From NCBI GenBank assembly GCA_002256345.1, contig NKIY01000011.1, forward strand, positions 111,680 to 175,679: 64,000 bases of DNA, read 5' to 3'. The first letter of the stretch is position 1. The number at the start of each line of letters is the position of its first letter. Made by a program: the position numbers and the translations under genes. This DNA is from Bradyrhizobiaceae bacterium PARB1. GTDB taxonomy: Bacteria; Pseudomonadota; Alphaproteobacteria; Rhizobiales; Xanthobacteraceae. This document shows positions 1 through 11,871 of the stretch, one piece after another. The notes under the pieces were generated by a model. The model saw only the letters and a list, made by a program, of their open reading frames with translations, was not told the origin of the DNA and searched no databases.

Positions 1-89
1 CCAAGGAACCGAATTGGCGCCCCATGGCCTTGTGCCGCAGGGCCGCCTCTCCGATAAAGGAAGTGGTAGCAAACCAAGCTGAACCGGAC

Positions 90-1691
90 ATGTCAGACCA
101 CGACATTGTGATCATCGGCGCCGGCCATAACGGCCTCACTTGCGCGGCCTATCTGGCGATGGCCGGACTGCGCGTAAAAGTGGTGGACCGCCGCAGCGTG
201 GTCGGCGGCGCTGCGGTGACGCAGGAGTTTCATCCAGGCTTCCGCAACTCGGTGGCATCCTACACCGTCAGTCTGCTCAATCCGCAGATCATCATCGATC
301 TCAAATTGCACGAGCACGGATTGCGTATCGTCGAGCGCAAGGCACAGAATTTTCTGCCCACGCCCGACGGCTCCTATCTACTGACGGGCGAAGGCCGCAC
401 GCAGGCCTCGGTCGCGAGACTGAGTGCGCATGACGCCGAGCGGATCGACTCATTCTCGCAGCAGTTGGAGGTAATCGCCGACGTGTTGCGCGCCTTCGTG
501 CTGCGCGCGCCGCCAAATGTGGTGCAGGGCTTAGGCCTCGGCACCATCTCCGAGGCGCTCAATGCGCTCGGCACGGCAAAGATCTTGAACGAACTCACCA
601 TCGAACAACAGCGCATCCTGCTCGATCTCTTCACCTGCTCCGCGGGCGAGATGCTCGACGACGTGTTCGAGCACGATCTGGTCAAGGCGCTATTCGGCTT
701 CGACGCGGTGGTCGGCAACTATGCGAGCCCTTATGCGGCAGGCTCCGCCTATGTGATGCTGCATCACGCCTTTGGTGAGGTGAATGGCAAGAAAGGCGTC
801 TGGGGCCACGCCATCGGCGGCATGGGCGCGATCACGCAGGCGATGGCCGCAGCGGCGCGCAGCCATGGCGTCGAGATCACGCTCGGCAATGGCGTGCGCG
901 AAGTGCTGGTGGAGCGCGACCGCGCCATCGGCGTGGTGCTGGAGAACGGCGAAAGCATCCGCGCAAAGTATGTGATCTCCAACGTCAATCCGAAACTGCT
1001 CTATACGCGGCTGACACCGGCCGATGCGCTACCGAAACCATTCCGCGAGCGGATGGCGAATTGGCGCGGCGGCTCCGGCACATTCCGCATGAATGTCGCG
1101 CTCAGCGCCCTGCCCTCGTTCGCGGCACTGCCCGGCACAGGGGATCACCTGACGGCCGGCATTATCATCGCGCCAAGCCTCGCTTACATGGACCGCGCCT
1201 GGCTGGATGCGAAACAGGAGGGCTGGAGCAAACAGCCGATTGTCGAGGTGTTGATCCCCTCGACCCTCGACGACAGCCTTGCGCCGGCTGGCCAGCACGT
1301 GGCCAGCCTGTTCTGCCAGCATGTGGCACCGGAACTGCCAAACGGGATGTCGTGGGACGACCATCGCGACACGGTCGCAGATCTCATGATCAAGACGGTG
1401 GACGACTACGCGCCCGGCTTCAAAGCCAGCGTGATCGGCCGGCAGGCGCTGTCGCCCCTCGATCTCGAACGCGACTTCGGCCTCATCGCGGGGGATATCT
1501 TCCACGGCGCCCTGAGCCTGAACCAGCTTTTTTCGGCGCGGCCGATGCTTGGACATGCCGACTATCGGGGACCGCTGAAGGGCCTGTATCATTGCGGTTC
1601 CGGCGCCCATCCCGGCGGCGGCGTCACCGGCGCGCCTGGCCACAATGCGGCCAAGGCGGTGCTAAGGGATCACCGGGCGCTGTTTGGATAA
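90..1691 (+). CDS. Phytoene dehydrogenase-like FAD-dependent oxidoreductase
   Basis: A 533-residue flavoprotein of the phytoene desaturase / amine oxidase-like group (COG1233 type). The N-terminus has a Rossmann dinucleotide motif, GAGHNG at residues 10-15, and the C-terminus from about residue 498 has the glycine-rich GLYHCGSGAHPGGG segment that closes over FAD in this group. No carotenoid synthase gene (crtB, crtE) lies nearby, so carotenoid work is not supported and the substrate is unknown. The frame stays open upstream to an ATG at 24, but residue 1 at 90 puts the flavin motif at the usual distance from the N-terminus. It is followed by a 209-base gap before prmA, so cotranscription is uncertain. 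Confidence 0.85.
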   Translation: MSDHDIVIIGAGHNGLTCAAYLAMAGLRVKVVDRRSVVGGAAVTQEFHPGFRNSVASYTVSLLNPQIIIDLKLHEHGLRIVERKAQNFLPTPDGSYLLTGEGRTQASVARLSAHDAERIDSFSQQLEVIADVLRAFVLRAPPNVVQGLGLGTISEALNALGTAKILNELTIEQQRILLDLFTCSAGEMLDDVFEHDLVKALFGFDAVVGNYASPYAAGSAYVMLHHAFGEVNGKKGVWGHAIGGMGAITQAMAAAARSHGVEITLGNGVREVLVERDRAIGVVLENGESIRAKYVISNVNPKLLYTRLTPADALPKPFRERMANWRGGSGTFRMNVALSALPSFAALPGTGDHLTAGIIIAPSLAYMDRAWLDAKQEGWSKQPIVEVLIPSTLDDSLAPAGQHVASLFCQHVAPELPNGMSWDDHRDTVADLMIKTVDDYAPGFKASVIGRQALSPLDLERDFGLIAGDIFHGALSLNQLFSARPMLGHADYRGPLKGLYHCGSGAHPGGGVTGAPGHNAAKAVLRDHRALFG

Positions 1692-1839
1692 GCCTGTGGG
1701 CAGGCTGTGGATAACTCTGTGCACAGTCTGTGATCGGAGGCGGGACAAGACTGTCGGTAAGTCCGGGATAAGCGGTGCACAGGCTGGGTATAAAGCGGTG
1801 CAGTCCCCGTGTATCAGCCGGGTATCATCCCCCGGATAA
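1686..1839. repeat. Degenerate GGATAA-containing repeats with one consensus DnaA box
   Basis: The gap between the oxidoreductase and prmA has GGATAA at 1686, 1709, 1766 and 1834, and a related GGTATAA at about 1787. Several are followed by CTGTG or GGTGCA and a CAGGCTG or CAGTC half. The copy at 1706-1714 reads TGTGGATAA, the reverse complement of the consensus DnaA box. The copies look like one decayed unit repeated about five times. No replication gene or AT-rich unwinding region is near, so I do not call it an origin. Confidence 0.45.
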
Positions 1840-1900
1840 ACCCTGTACGAAACGCCCATAACCCCGTGCATTTCCTGTTCACGACGCATCCGGATCCGCG

Positions 1901-2788
1901 ATGACAACTCAAGGCACCAGCCGCGCCACTTTCGCCGTTGGCGATGAATTCAGCGCCAAGCGCATCGTCGATCTGCTCACCGAGAGTTTTGAGGAGGGCG
2001 AGGCGGCGATCGCTGCCTTCGAGAATCCGCAAGGCCGCTGGGATGTCACCGTGCATTTCGCCGATCCGCCGGATGAAGCTTCCATCCGCAATCTGGTCGC
2101 CCTCGCCTCCGACGACACCGTCGCCGGCAGCATCGTGTTCGACGCCATCGAGGCCAAGGACTGGGTGAAGGAGAGCCTCGAAGGGCTCGTTCCCGTGCGC
2201 GCCGGACGCTTCATCGTCCATGGCAGCCACGACCGCGACAAGGTGCGCGACAACCAGCTCGGCATCGAGATCGAGGCGGCGCTGGCCTTCGGCACCGGTC
2301 ATCATGGCACGACCCGGGGCTGCCTGATCTATCTCGATTACGTGCTGCGCTCGAAGGCGCCGAAGCGCATTCTCGATCTCGGCACCGGCACCGGCGTGCT
2401 GGCGATTGCTGCCGCGAAAGCCACCAAGACGCGCGTGCTGGCCACAGATATCGATGCGATGTCAGTGAAGGTGGCGCATGAAAACATGTGGCTGAACGGC
2501 GTCGGCAATCTGGTCGAGACCGCCTGCGCGACCGGCTTCTCATCGCCGGCCATTGCCAAGCACGCGCCGTTCGACCTGATCCTTGCCAACATCCTGGCCA
2601 ATCCGCTGCGGGCCATGGCCACCGACATGGAGCGACACATGGCGAGCAATGGCATGGTGATCCTGTCCGGCCTGTTGCCGCATCAGGCCATGAGCGTGAT
2701 CGCCGCCTATCGCGCGCGCGGCTTGGTGCTGCTGAAGCACCAGATCATCGAAGGCTGGAGTAGCCTGCTGATGCAGCGCGCGGGATAG
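1901..2788 (+). CDS. prmA: Ribosomal protein L11 methyltransferase
   Basis: A 295-residue SAM-dependent methyltransferase that trimethylates lysines and the N-terminus of ribosomal protein L11 in the cytoplasm. The family hallmarks are visible: FGTGHHGTT near residue 130, the SAM-binding loop DLGTGTG at 159-165, and the N-[IL]-LANPL type motif (ANILANPL) near residue 225. Length and domain order (N-terminal substrate-recognition domain, then the class I methyltransferase fold) fit PrmA. The start follows a 209-base gap with odd repeats, so it probably has its own promoter. No oddities in the protein. Confidence 0.96.
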   Translation: MTTQGTSRATFAVGDEFSAKRIVDLLTESFEEGEAAIAAFENPQGRWDVTVHFADPPDEASIRNLVALASDDTVAGSIVFDAIEAKDWVKESLEGLVPVRAGRFIVHGSHDRDKVRDNQLGIEIEAALAFGTGHHGTTRGCLIYLDYVLRSKAPKRILDLGTGTGVLAIAAAKATKTRVLATDIDAMSVKVAHENMWLNGVGNLVETACATGFSSPAIAKHAPFDLILANILANPLRAMATDMERHMASNGMVILSGLLPHQAMSVIAAYRARGLVLLKHQIIEGWSSLLMQRAG

Positions 2789-2789
2789 A

Positions 2790-2975
2790 CTAGTTCGAAG
2801 AGTGCTGATCCAGCGATGCCCGATCCTCGCGCACTCGCGCGATGACGAAACGGCCGAGAACCTGGATCACATTGTCTCTCCGCTGCGGCGACGCACTTTG
2901 TGGCTTGGGCTGCGGCTGCGCGGAGCGTGCGTGCTCGCGCGACGGCGAGATCTTCTCGAACGTAAAAGCGGGCAT
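2790..2975 (-). CDS. Small conserved-looking hypothetical protein
   Basis: A 61-residue basic protein beginning MPAFTFEKISP, converging on prmA with only one base between stops. The frame continues upstream to an ATG at 3086, but the internal ATG at 2975 has a good AGAGGGAA ribosome-binding site and gives the N-terminus that I recall in small proteins next to prmA in related genomes. The middle is rich in Pro, Gln, Ser and Arg; the C-terminal part (VIQVLGRFVIARVRED) may form an amphipathic helix. No domain is recognised and no function can be given. Confidence 0.6.
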   Translation of the reverse strand: MPAFTFEKISPSREHARSAQPQPKPQSASPQRRDNVIQVLGRFVIARVREDRASLDQHSSN

Positions 2976-3163
2976 GGTGTTTTCCCTCTTCGTTGAGTTG
3001 AACACAAAGACCGTGGAGGCCTTCGCAAGGGCAACGAACAGCGCTGCGAAAACGTTCCGGCCGGATGTCTCTCGCCTAAAATTCAAGCATAACTTATGCC
3101 AGTTTTACGCAACCCTGCTCCTCGATTGCCCGCGCAGGAACGCCCCCATAGGATATCCGCATC

Positions 3164-5002
3164 ATGTTCGAAGCTCATTTCCAGACCTTTGAAGAACCCG
3201 AGGGCGGTGTTGCGCTGACCGCGCGGCTGGCGGCATTTCGCGAGGAATTGCTGCGCCGGAAGCTGACGGGCTTTGTGATTCCCCGCGCCGATCAGCAGCA
3301 GAACGAATATGTGCCGCCATCCGACGAACGGCTGGCCTGGCTCACCGGCTTCACCGGCTCGGCCGGCATGGCTGTCGTGCTGCTGCACGAGGCCGCCATG
3401 TTCGTCGATGGGCGCTACACCGTGCAGGTAGCGAAACAGGTCGATACAAAAGCCTGGAACATCCAGTCACTGGTCGAGCCGCCGCCGGAGAACTGGCTGT
3501 CGGATCATCTGAAACCGGGCGATCGCCTCGGATTTGATCCGTGGCTGCACACGACGGCGGCAGCGGAGCGCCTCAGGGCCGCCTGCTCCAAGGCCGGCGC
3601 GGAACTCGTCGCGGTGGACAGCAACCCCATCGATACCGTGTGGCACGAGCGACCGGCGCCGCCGCTCGGCGCTGTGACAATCCATCCGATGGAATATGCC
3701 GGCGAGAGCGAGGCCGACAAGCTCACGCGCATTCACACCGAGATCGACAAGCTCGGTGTGGACGCCATCCTGCTGTCGGACTCGCATGCAGTCGCCTGGA
3801 CCTTCAACATCCGCGGCGCCGATGTCTCGCATACGCCGCTGCCGCTCTCCTATGCGCTGGTACCGAAGAATAGACGCCCGCAGATCTTCATCGATCACCG
3901 CAAGCTATCGAATAGTTCCCGCAGCCATCTCGAAGCCTCCGGTGATGTGCAGGAACCGGACGCCCTGGCATCAGCGCTGCGCGACCTCGCCGCGACCGGC
4001 GCCTCCATCGCGCTTGATACTGCGACGGCGGCGGATGCGCTCAGCCGGCTGATCGAGGCGGTCGGCGGCAAGCCGGTCCGATCGAGCGATCCCATCGCGC
4101 TGCTCAAGGCGATGAAGAATCCGGTCGAGATCAAGGGCACCATGACCGCGCATCGCCGCGATGCGGTGGCACTGGCGAAGTTTCTCGCCTGGATCGATCG
4201 CGAGGCGCCAAAGGGCGGCCTCACCGAGATCGACACCGTGGAAGCGCTGGAGACGTTCCGCCGCGACACCGGCGCGCTCAAGGACGTCTCGTTCCCGACC
4301 ATTGCGGGCACCGGGCCGAACGGCGCCATCGTGCACTACCGCGTCACTCGCAAGAGCAATCGCCGTATCGCTCTCGGCGACCTCTTGCTGATCGATTCCG
4401 GTGCGCAATATGAGGACGGCACCACCGACGTCACGCGCACCATCGCCATCGGCCAGCCAACCGACGAGATGCGCGATCGCTTCACCCGCGTGCTGCGCGG
4501 CCATATTGCGATTGCGCGTGCGGTGTTTCCCGATGGGACAACGGGCGCGCAGATCGATTCCTTCGCGCGCCAGTTCCTGTGGCATGCAGGCCTCGATTTC
4601 GCCCATGGCACCGGCCACGGCGTCGGCAGCTATCTGTCGGTGCACGAAGGCCCGGCGCGCATTTCCAAGCTCGGCACCACGCCGCTGAAGCGCGGCATGA
4701 TCCTCTCCAACGAGCCCGGCTACTACAAGACCGATGCCTTCGGCATCCGCATCGAGAATCTCGAACTCGTCGTCGAAGCCAAGATCGACGGTGCCGAACA
4801 GCCGATGAACGAATTCCAGACGCTGACGCTGGCCCCGATCGATCGCCGACTGATCAACGCGCATCGCATCAGCAAGCGCGAACTTAGCTGGATCAACGAC
4901 TATCACGCCCGCGTCCGCCACGAGATCGCGCCGCTGATCGAGGACGAAGAAACGCGGACTTGGCTGCATGCGGCGACCGAGCCGCTGGTCGTCCCCGAAT
5001 GA
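3164..5002 (+). CDS. pepP: Xaa-Pro aminopeptidase (M24B, long form)
   Basis: A 612-residue aminopeptidase P-type metallopeptidase that removes an N-terminal residue preceding proline. The layout is the long three-domain form: two creatinase-like N-terminal domains (to about residue 310), a pita-bread catalytic domain, and a short C-terminal extension (from about 545). Candidate dinuclear metal ligands are present: D411 and D422 in LLIDSGAQYEDGTTD, histidine in HGTGHG (481-486), E517 in SNEPGY and E531 in IRIENLE. No signal peptide, so cytosolic. It is an isolated gene with no linked transporter. Confidence 0.93.
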   Translation: MFEAHFQTFEEPEGGVALTARLAAFREELLRRKLTGFVIPRADQQQNEYVPPSDERLAWLTGFTGSAGMAVVLLHEAAMFVDGRYTVQVAKQVDTKAWNIQSLVEPPPENWLSDHLKPGDRLGFDPWLHTTAAAERLRAACSKAGAELVAVDSNPIDTVWHERPAPPLGAVTIHPMEYAGESEADKLTRIHTEIDKLGVDAILLSDSHAVAWTFNIRGADVSHTPLPLSYALVPKNRRPQIFIDHRKLSNSSRSHLEASGDVQEPDALASALRDLAATGASIALDTATAADALSRLIEAVGGKPVRSSDPIALLKAMKNPVEIKGTMTAHRRDAVALAKFLAWIDREAPKGGLTEIDTVEALETFRRDTGALKDVSFPTIAGTGPNGAIVHYRVTRKSNRRIALGDLLLIDSGAQYEDGTTDVTRTIAIGQPTDEMRDRFTRVLRGHIAIARAVFPDGTTGAQIDSFARQFLWHAGLDFAHGTGHGVGSYLSVHEGPARISKLGTTPLKRGMILSNEPGYYKTDAFGIRIENLELVVEAKIDGAEQPMNEFQTLTLAPIDRRLINAHRISKRELSWINDYHARVRHEIAPLIEDEETRTWLHAATEPLVVPE

Positions 5003-5007
5003 GCGGG

Positions 5008-5120
5008 CATTGCGAGATCGGGGAAAGCCAAATGGTTCTCCCTGTGCGGAGCGATGACGCAATCCGGAAGCCAAAAGGAAGAGCTGGATTGCTTCGTCGC
5101 AAGGGCTTCTCGCAATGACG
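5008..5120. repeat. Palindromic intergenic repeat, GGATTGCTTCGTCGC type
   Basis: The space between pepP and the next MFS gene starts with CATTGCGAGATCGGGG and ends with GGATTGCTTCGTCGCAAGG followed by TCTCGCAATGACGG, so the ends are inverted (CATTGCGAG ... CTCGCAATG). A similar unit lies at 25795-25830. Such elements are dispersed, non-coding and common between genes in Bradyrhizobium relatives (recalled knowledge). The last ATG of the repeat is at 5115 and should not be taken as the next gene's start. Confidence 0.6.
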
Positions 5121-5141
5121 GCGGAACTGATCGATCTCCCG

Positions 5142-6407
5142 ATGACGTCATCCAAGTCGGTCGACCGCACCCGCTCGCGCGTCATGCTGCTTTTGCTGGT
5201 CGTGATGACCGGCATCGCGCCGATCTCGCTCTATATGCTGGTGCCGGCGTTGCCCGAACTCGCGCGCACCTTCGATGCCGACATCTCGATCGCGCAGATG
5301 ACGGTGTCGCTCTACATGGTCGGGCTCGCTTTCTCGCAGCTCATCATGGGGCCGCTGTCCGACCGCTTCGGCCGCAAGCCGGTACTGCTCGCCGGGCTCA
5401 GCCTGATGGTGATCGCGGGCATCGGATCGAGCTTTGCGATCACGCTGCCGCAACTGATCGCCGCGCGCTTCTTCCAGGCGCTCGGCGGTGCGACGGGCAT
5501 GGTGATGAGCCGCGCCATCATCCGCGACCTCTATCCGCGCGAGCGCGTAGGTCCGATGATCAGCCTCGTCATCGCCGTCATGATGATCGCGCAGATGCTC
5601 TCCCCGCTCGCGGGCGGCCTGCTCGAGACCGGCTTTGGCTGGCGGGCGATCTTCTACACGGTCACCGTTGCATCTCTGCTGGTGACGCTGGCGATCGCGT
5701 TCCTGCTGCCTGAGACACGCAAGCGCGCGATCAGCGATACGGGCGGCGGCGGTTTCATCGCCGATTCAAAAGTGCTGTTCGGCAGCCGCGCCTTCATCGG
5801 CTATCTGCTCTGCTATGTGATGGCGTCGTGGATCATCTTCACTTTCGCCGGTGGTGGTCCCTATGTCGTCGTCAACCAGATGGGCCGCAGCTCCGCTGAA
5901 TATGGCGCGTGGTTCGCGACGTCCGGTCTCGCTTATCTCCTTGGCAATCTCGCCTGCGTGCGCTTCGCACCACGCCGGACCATCGAGCAACTGATCTGGT
6001 TCGGTCTCGCGTTGCAGCTCAGTGGCGCCCTGCTCAATGTCGTTTGGGGACTCACGGGTCTTAATCAGAACCCGGCGTGGCTGTTCCTCACCCATATGAT
6101 CGTGATGTTCGGCAATGCATTCGTGATGTCGAACGGCGCCGCCGGCGCGCTCAGCATTCGCCCGCAGGCGGCAGGCGCGGCCTCAGGCATGATGGGCTTC
6201 ATGCAGATGGGCTTCGGCGCGCTTTGCTCGCAGGGCGGTGCCTGGCTCGGCGGGCATTTTGCGACACCGGTGGCGCTCAACCTTTCGCTGGTGGTGCTGT
6301 CCTGCGGCTGCGCGGCAGCGATGATCTTCCTTGTGCCACGACGGAAAGTGGTGATGACGGAAAAGCTGATCGAGAAGGCGGAGAGTGAAGAGAGCGGGTT
6401 GATGTAG
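5142..6407 (+). CDS. Bcr/CflA family multidrug MFS exporter
   Basis: About 421 residues with twelve predicted membrane segments, of the DHA1 drug:proton antiporter group. The loop 2 signature GPLSDRFGRKPV lies after the second helix, and the motif-C region of helix 5 has the expected small residues. Substrate cannot be read from sequence; relatives export bicyclomycin, chloramphenicol-type drugs or sulfonamides. An in-frame ATG at 5115 belongs to the repeat just upstream, so the ATG at 5142 is preferred, although neither has a strong ribosome-binding site. No linked regulator is seen. Confidence 0.88.
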   Translation: MTSSKSVDRTRSRVMLLLLVVMTGIAPISLYMLVPALPELARTFDADISIAQMTVSLYMVGLAFSQLIMGPLSDRFGRKPVLLAGLSLMVIAGIGSSFAITLPQLIAARFFQALGGATGMVMSRAIIRDLYPRERVGPMISLVIAVMMIAQMLSPLAGGLLETGFGWRAIFYTVTVASLLVTLAIAFLLPETRKRAISDTGGGGFIADSKVLFGSRAFIGYLLCYVMASWIIFTFAGGGPYVVVNQMGRSSAEYGAWFATSGLAYLLGNLACVRFAPRRTIEQLIWFGLALQLSGALLNVVWGLTGLNQNPAWLFLTHMIVMFGNAFVMSNGAAGALSIRPQAAGAASGMMGFMQMGFGALCSQGGAWLGGHFATPVALNLSLVVLSCGCAAAMIFLVPRRKVVMTEKLIEKAESEESGLM

Positions 6408-6409
6408 CG

Positions 6410-6592
6410 CTCCTCTTCTCCCTCCCCCAAGCCGCGAAGCGGTGCCACGGGGAGGGTGGATCGAAGCGAGCGTTCAGCGAGCTTTGAGACGGGTGGGGTC
6501 TCTCGCCACGTGACGTCCTTCGTGGGGAGAGCCCCCACCCCCGCCTATCGGCGGACCCTCCCCAGTCGCTGCGCTCCGGGGAGGGAGGCCAC
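6410..6592. repeat. GC-rich inverted intergenic repeat
   Basis: The gap between the two converging genes (MFS exporter and ligA) is filled by CTCCCTCCCC ... GGGGAGGGTGG and CCCCACCC ... CCCTCCCC ... GGGGAGGGAGG blocks that can fold into long hairpins. No coding potential is evident. Being between two convergent stops it could also end transcription from both sides, though there is no clear T-tract. Confidence 0.55.
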
Positions 6593-6597
6593 AGGCA

Positions 6598-9096
<2,499 letters not shown>

Positions 9097-9166
9097 GGGT
9101 CGGAGTGTTCGGCAGGATGGCGCGAAACACAATGGGATTTGTCGAGCGATTGCCTACCACATCCTT

Positions 9167-9282
9167 GTCATTCCGGGGCGCGCGCAGCGCGAACCCGGAA
9201 TCTCGGCATGGGGGCCCGTGGCGACAGGAATGCTGGCATGATGAGGTTCCGGGTTCGCGCCTGCGGCGCGCCCCGGAATGAC
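9167..9282. repeat. Inverted pair of palindromic repeat units (copies 2 and 3)
   Basis: Copy 2 at 9167-9204 is identical to the 8759-8796 unit. Copy 3 at about 9243-9282 is in the opposite orientation with a slightly different centre (GCGCGCCGCAGG instead of GCGCGCAGC). Together they can form a large cruciform or hairpin between the GIY-YIG gene and the end of recN. The stretch between them (9205-9242) has no gene. Confidence 0.8.
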
Positions 9283-9290
9283 AGCCAAGA

Positions 9291-10964
9291 TCAGGCCGCG
9301 CCCTTGAGCAACCGATCCGCTGCCGCTCGCGCTTCGGCGGTAATCTCGGCACCGGCCAGCATACGCGCGATTTCCTCGCGGCGGTGGTCGTCGGCCAGCG
9401 TGTTGACATTGGTCGCGACGCGCTTGCCCTTGTCGAGGGCGGCCTTGGAGATCAGGAGGTGCTGGTCTGCGCGTGCAGCCACCTGCGGCGCATGCGTTAC
9501 GGCCATCACTTGCACCTTGCCGGCGAGCCGGCCGAGCCGCGCACCGATGGCATCCGCCACCGCGCCGCCCACGCCTGTATCGATCTCGTCGAACACCAAG
9601 GTCGGCGCCGACCCCTTGTCGGACAGCACCACCTTCAGCGCCAGCAGGAAGCGCGAGAGTTCGCCGCCGGAAGCGACCTTCATCATCGGGCCTGGACGCG
9701 TACCGGGATTGGTCTGCACCCAGAATTCAACGCGGTCGATGCCCTGCGGGCCGGGCGTCGCCGCATCGGTATCGACCTGGGTGATGAATTTTGCACGCTC
9801 CAGCTTGAGCGGCGCGAGTTCAGCGATCACGGCCTTGTTGAGCTTCTCGGCCGACTTGATGCGTGCCGCGGAGAGTTTGGCAGCAGCTGCTGCGTATTTC
9901 GCGTCGGTCTCGACGGCGGCTTTCTCCAGCTTCGTGAGCTGCCCGGCGCCGGCGTCGATGGTGGCGACATCGGCAAAGAATTTTGCAGCCAATGCGGCAA
10001 GGCCGTCGACCGGCGTCGAAAATTTGCGGGCAGCTGCGCGCAGTGCGAACAAGCGCTCCTCGATGCGCTCGAGCTCGGCCGGATCAAAATCAGCAGCGAT
10101 CAATGCAGCGTTGAGATGCTGATCCGCCTCCTCCAGCGCATTGATCGCGACGTCGATGGCCTTCACCGCGGGTTCGACCAGCGCCGGCGACGAGCCCGCG
10201 CGGCGCTCGAGGCGGCGCACGGCGGCAGCAAGCGCAGAAATCGGCGAATGCGGGCCGGAAACAGCCTCCTGCGCCTCGCGCAGATCGGCAGCGATCTTCT
10301 CGCCCTGCATCATGCCGGTGCGGCGCTCCGCAAGCTGGGTCTCTTCGCCGTCCTTCGGATTGAGCTTCTTCAGCTCCTCCGCGGAATGGCGGAGATAATC
10401 GGCGTCGCGGGCGGCGCGCTCCATGTTGGCGCGATGGGTTTCCAGCGCGGTATAGGCAGCCTTGCGGGCGTCCCACAGCGCTTCCAGCGCGGCGACGTCC
10501 TTTTCCAGCCCGGCAAAGGCATCGAGCAGGCGGCGATGGCTGGCGGCGTCCACGAGGGCACGGTCGTCATGCTGGCCGTGGATTTCGACCAGCGCCGCAC
10601 CGATGGCCTTGAGCGTCTGCACGCTGACGGTCTGGTCGTTGATATAGGCGCGGGTACGGCCATCGCCGAACTGCACGCGGCGGAGAATCATCTCGCCGCT
10701 GTCGTCGTCGAAACCGTTGTCCTTGAGAAGGTCGAGCGCAGGATGGCCGGGCGCGAGATCGAAGGCGGCGGTGACCTGCCCCTGCTCCGCGCCGTGGCGC
10801 ACGAGCCCAGCATCGCCGCGGCCACCAAGGGCCAGCGCGAAGGCATCGAGCAGGATGGATTTGCCGGCGCCGGTCTCGCCGGTGAGCACCGCGAGGCCGC
10901 GCGCGAATTCGATATCGAGCCGCTCGATCAGGACGATGTCACGGATCGACAGACGAGCGAGCAT
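9291..10964 (-). CDS. recN: DNA repair protein RecN
   Basis: 557 residues, an SMC-like ATPase acting in recombinational repair of double-strand breaks. Walker A GETGAGKS is at residues 29-36, the ABC signature SGGELSRFLLAL and Walker B TLVFDEIDTGVGG lie near residues 430-470, and the central third is coiled-coil (many Glu, Ala, Lys, Leu) split by a globular region. No usual LexA-type box is obvious in the 13-base gap to bamD, so it is probably transcribed with bamD. Length and start fit the family. Confidence 0.96.
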   Translation of the reverse strand: MLARLSIRDIVLIERLDIEFARGLAVLTGETGAGKSILLDAFALALGGRGDAGLVRHGAEQGQVTAAFDLAPGHPALDLLKDNGFDDDSGEMILRRVQFGDGRTRAYINDQTVSVQTLKAIGAALVEIHGQHDDRALVDAASHRRLLDAFAGLEKDVAALEALWDARKAAYTALETHRANMERAARDADYLRHSAEELKKLNPKDGEETQLAERRTGMMQGEKIAADLREAQEAVSGPHSPISALAAAVRRLERRAGSSPALVEPAVKAIDVAINALEEADQHLNAALIAADFDPAELERIEERLFALRAAARKFSTPVDGLAALAAKFFADVATIDAGAGQLTKLEKAAVETDAKYAAAAAKLSAARIKSAEKLNKAVIAELAPLKLERAKFITQVDTDAATPGPQGIDRVEFWVQTNPGTRPGPMMKVASGGELSRFLLALKVVLSDKGSAPTLVFDEIDTGVGGAVADAIGARLGRLAGKVQVMAVTHAPQVAARADQHLLISKAALDKGKRVATNVNTLADDHRREEIARMLAGAEITAEARAAADRLLKGAA

Positions 10965-10977
10965 GGGAGGACGATTC

Positions 10978-11871
10978 CTAGCCGAGGCCGATTCGCTTGA
11001 AGGCCCTTGAAATATAGGAGCCCTTGTTCTCGCTCGGTTCGAGACCGCCCGACTTTACAATATTGTAGGCGTCTTTGTACCAGCGGCTGTCAGGAAAGTT
11101 GTGGCCAAGCACGGCGGCGGCGGTCTGCGCCTCCCCGACCACACCGACTGTCATATAGGCCTCGGTCAGGCGCATCAGCGCCTCCTCGACATGGCGAGTG
11201 GTCTGATATTGCGTGACCACGGTCTTGAAGCGGTTGATGGCGGCGGTGTAGTCGCGCTTCTTCATGTAATAGCGGCCGATATCCATCTCCTTGCCGGCGA
11301 TCTGGTCACGGGCGCCTTCCAGCTTCTGCTTGGCGGAGGTGGCGTATTCGGAGGTCGGATATTTGCGGATGACTTCCTCAAGCGCAGCCATCGCCTTTTC
11401 GGTGCGGCCCTGATCGCGCGAGATGTCCGGGATCTGGTCGTAATGCGAGGCAGCAATGAGATACTGCGCATAGGCAGCGTCCGGGCTGCCCGGATGCAGC
11501 GTCACATAGCGTGTGGCCGAACCGATGCAGGTGTCGTAATCGCCGGTCTGATAGGCCGCATAGGCCGACATCAGCAGCGACTTGCGCGCCCATTCCGAAT
11601 ACGGATGCTGGCGATCGACTTCCTCGAATTTCTTCGCCGCCGCCTTCGGATCCTTGCTCTGGTTCATGAGGTACAGGCCCTCATTGTAGAGCTTGTCGGC
11701 GGGTTCATCGACGAAGGTCTCGTCCTTCTTGCCGAACTTGTCCCACAGCGCGCCGGTGCCGCAGCCAGCCAGAGGCATAGCCAGCAAGATCAGCCCTGCG
11801 GCGAGCCGCAGCGGGCGTTTGAAGCGATTGAACTCATCACGAAAGGAAAGCGCGAAACGCTGTGCCGACAT
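10978..11871 (-). CDS. bamD: Outer membrane assembly lipoprotein BamD
   Basis: 297 residues. A signal peptide ends at the lipobox LAMPLAGC, giving lipidated Cys37. The rest is a TPR-like array (residues about 60-280) typical of BamD/ComL, with the family start DKLYNEGLYLMNQ and the HPYSEWARKSLLMSAYA repeat. It is an essential part of the BAM complex that inserts beta-barrel proteins in the outer membrane, facing the periplasm. Position between lpxC and recN is the common order in alphaproteobacteria. The C-terminal end is basic (RAFKRIGLG). A 267-base gap separates it from lpxC. Confidence 0.95.
   Translation of the reverse strand: MSAQRFALSFRDEFNRFKRPLRLAAGLILLAMPLAGCGTGALWDKFGKKDETFVDEPADKLYNEGLYLMNQSKDPKAAAKKFEEVDRQHPYSEWARKSLLMSAYAAYQTGDYDTCIGSATRYVTLHPGSPDAAYAQYLIAASHYDQIPDISRDQGRTEKAMAALEEVIRKYPTSEYATSAKQKLEGARDQIAGKEMDIGRYYMKKRDYTAAINRFKTVVTQYQTTRHVEEALMRLTEAYMTVGVVGEAQTAAAVLGHNFPDSRWYKDAYNIVKSGGLEPSENKGSYISRAFKRIGLG

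Noticed and set aside
1700..1720. Replication origin
   Set aside because: A single perfect DnaA box and decayed repeats, no AT-rich unwinding element and no dnaA, parAB, gidA or repABC genes nearby.
3971..5215. Long minus-strand frame (about 414 codons) opposite pepP
   Set aside because: Runs against a well-conserved peptidase with all its metal ligands; the translation is rich in Arg, Gly and Ala with no family features. A shadow of high GC.
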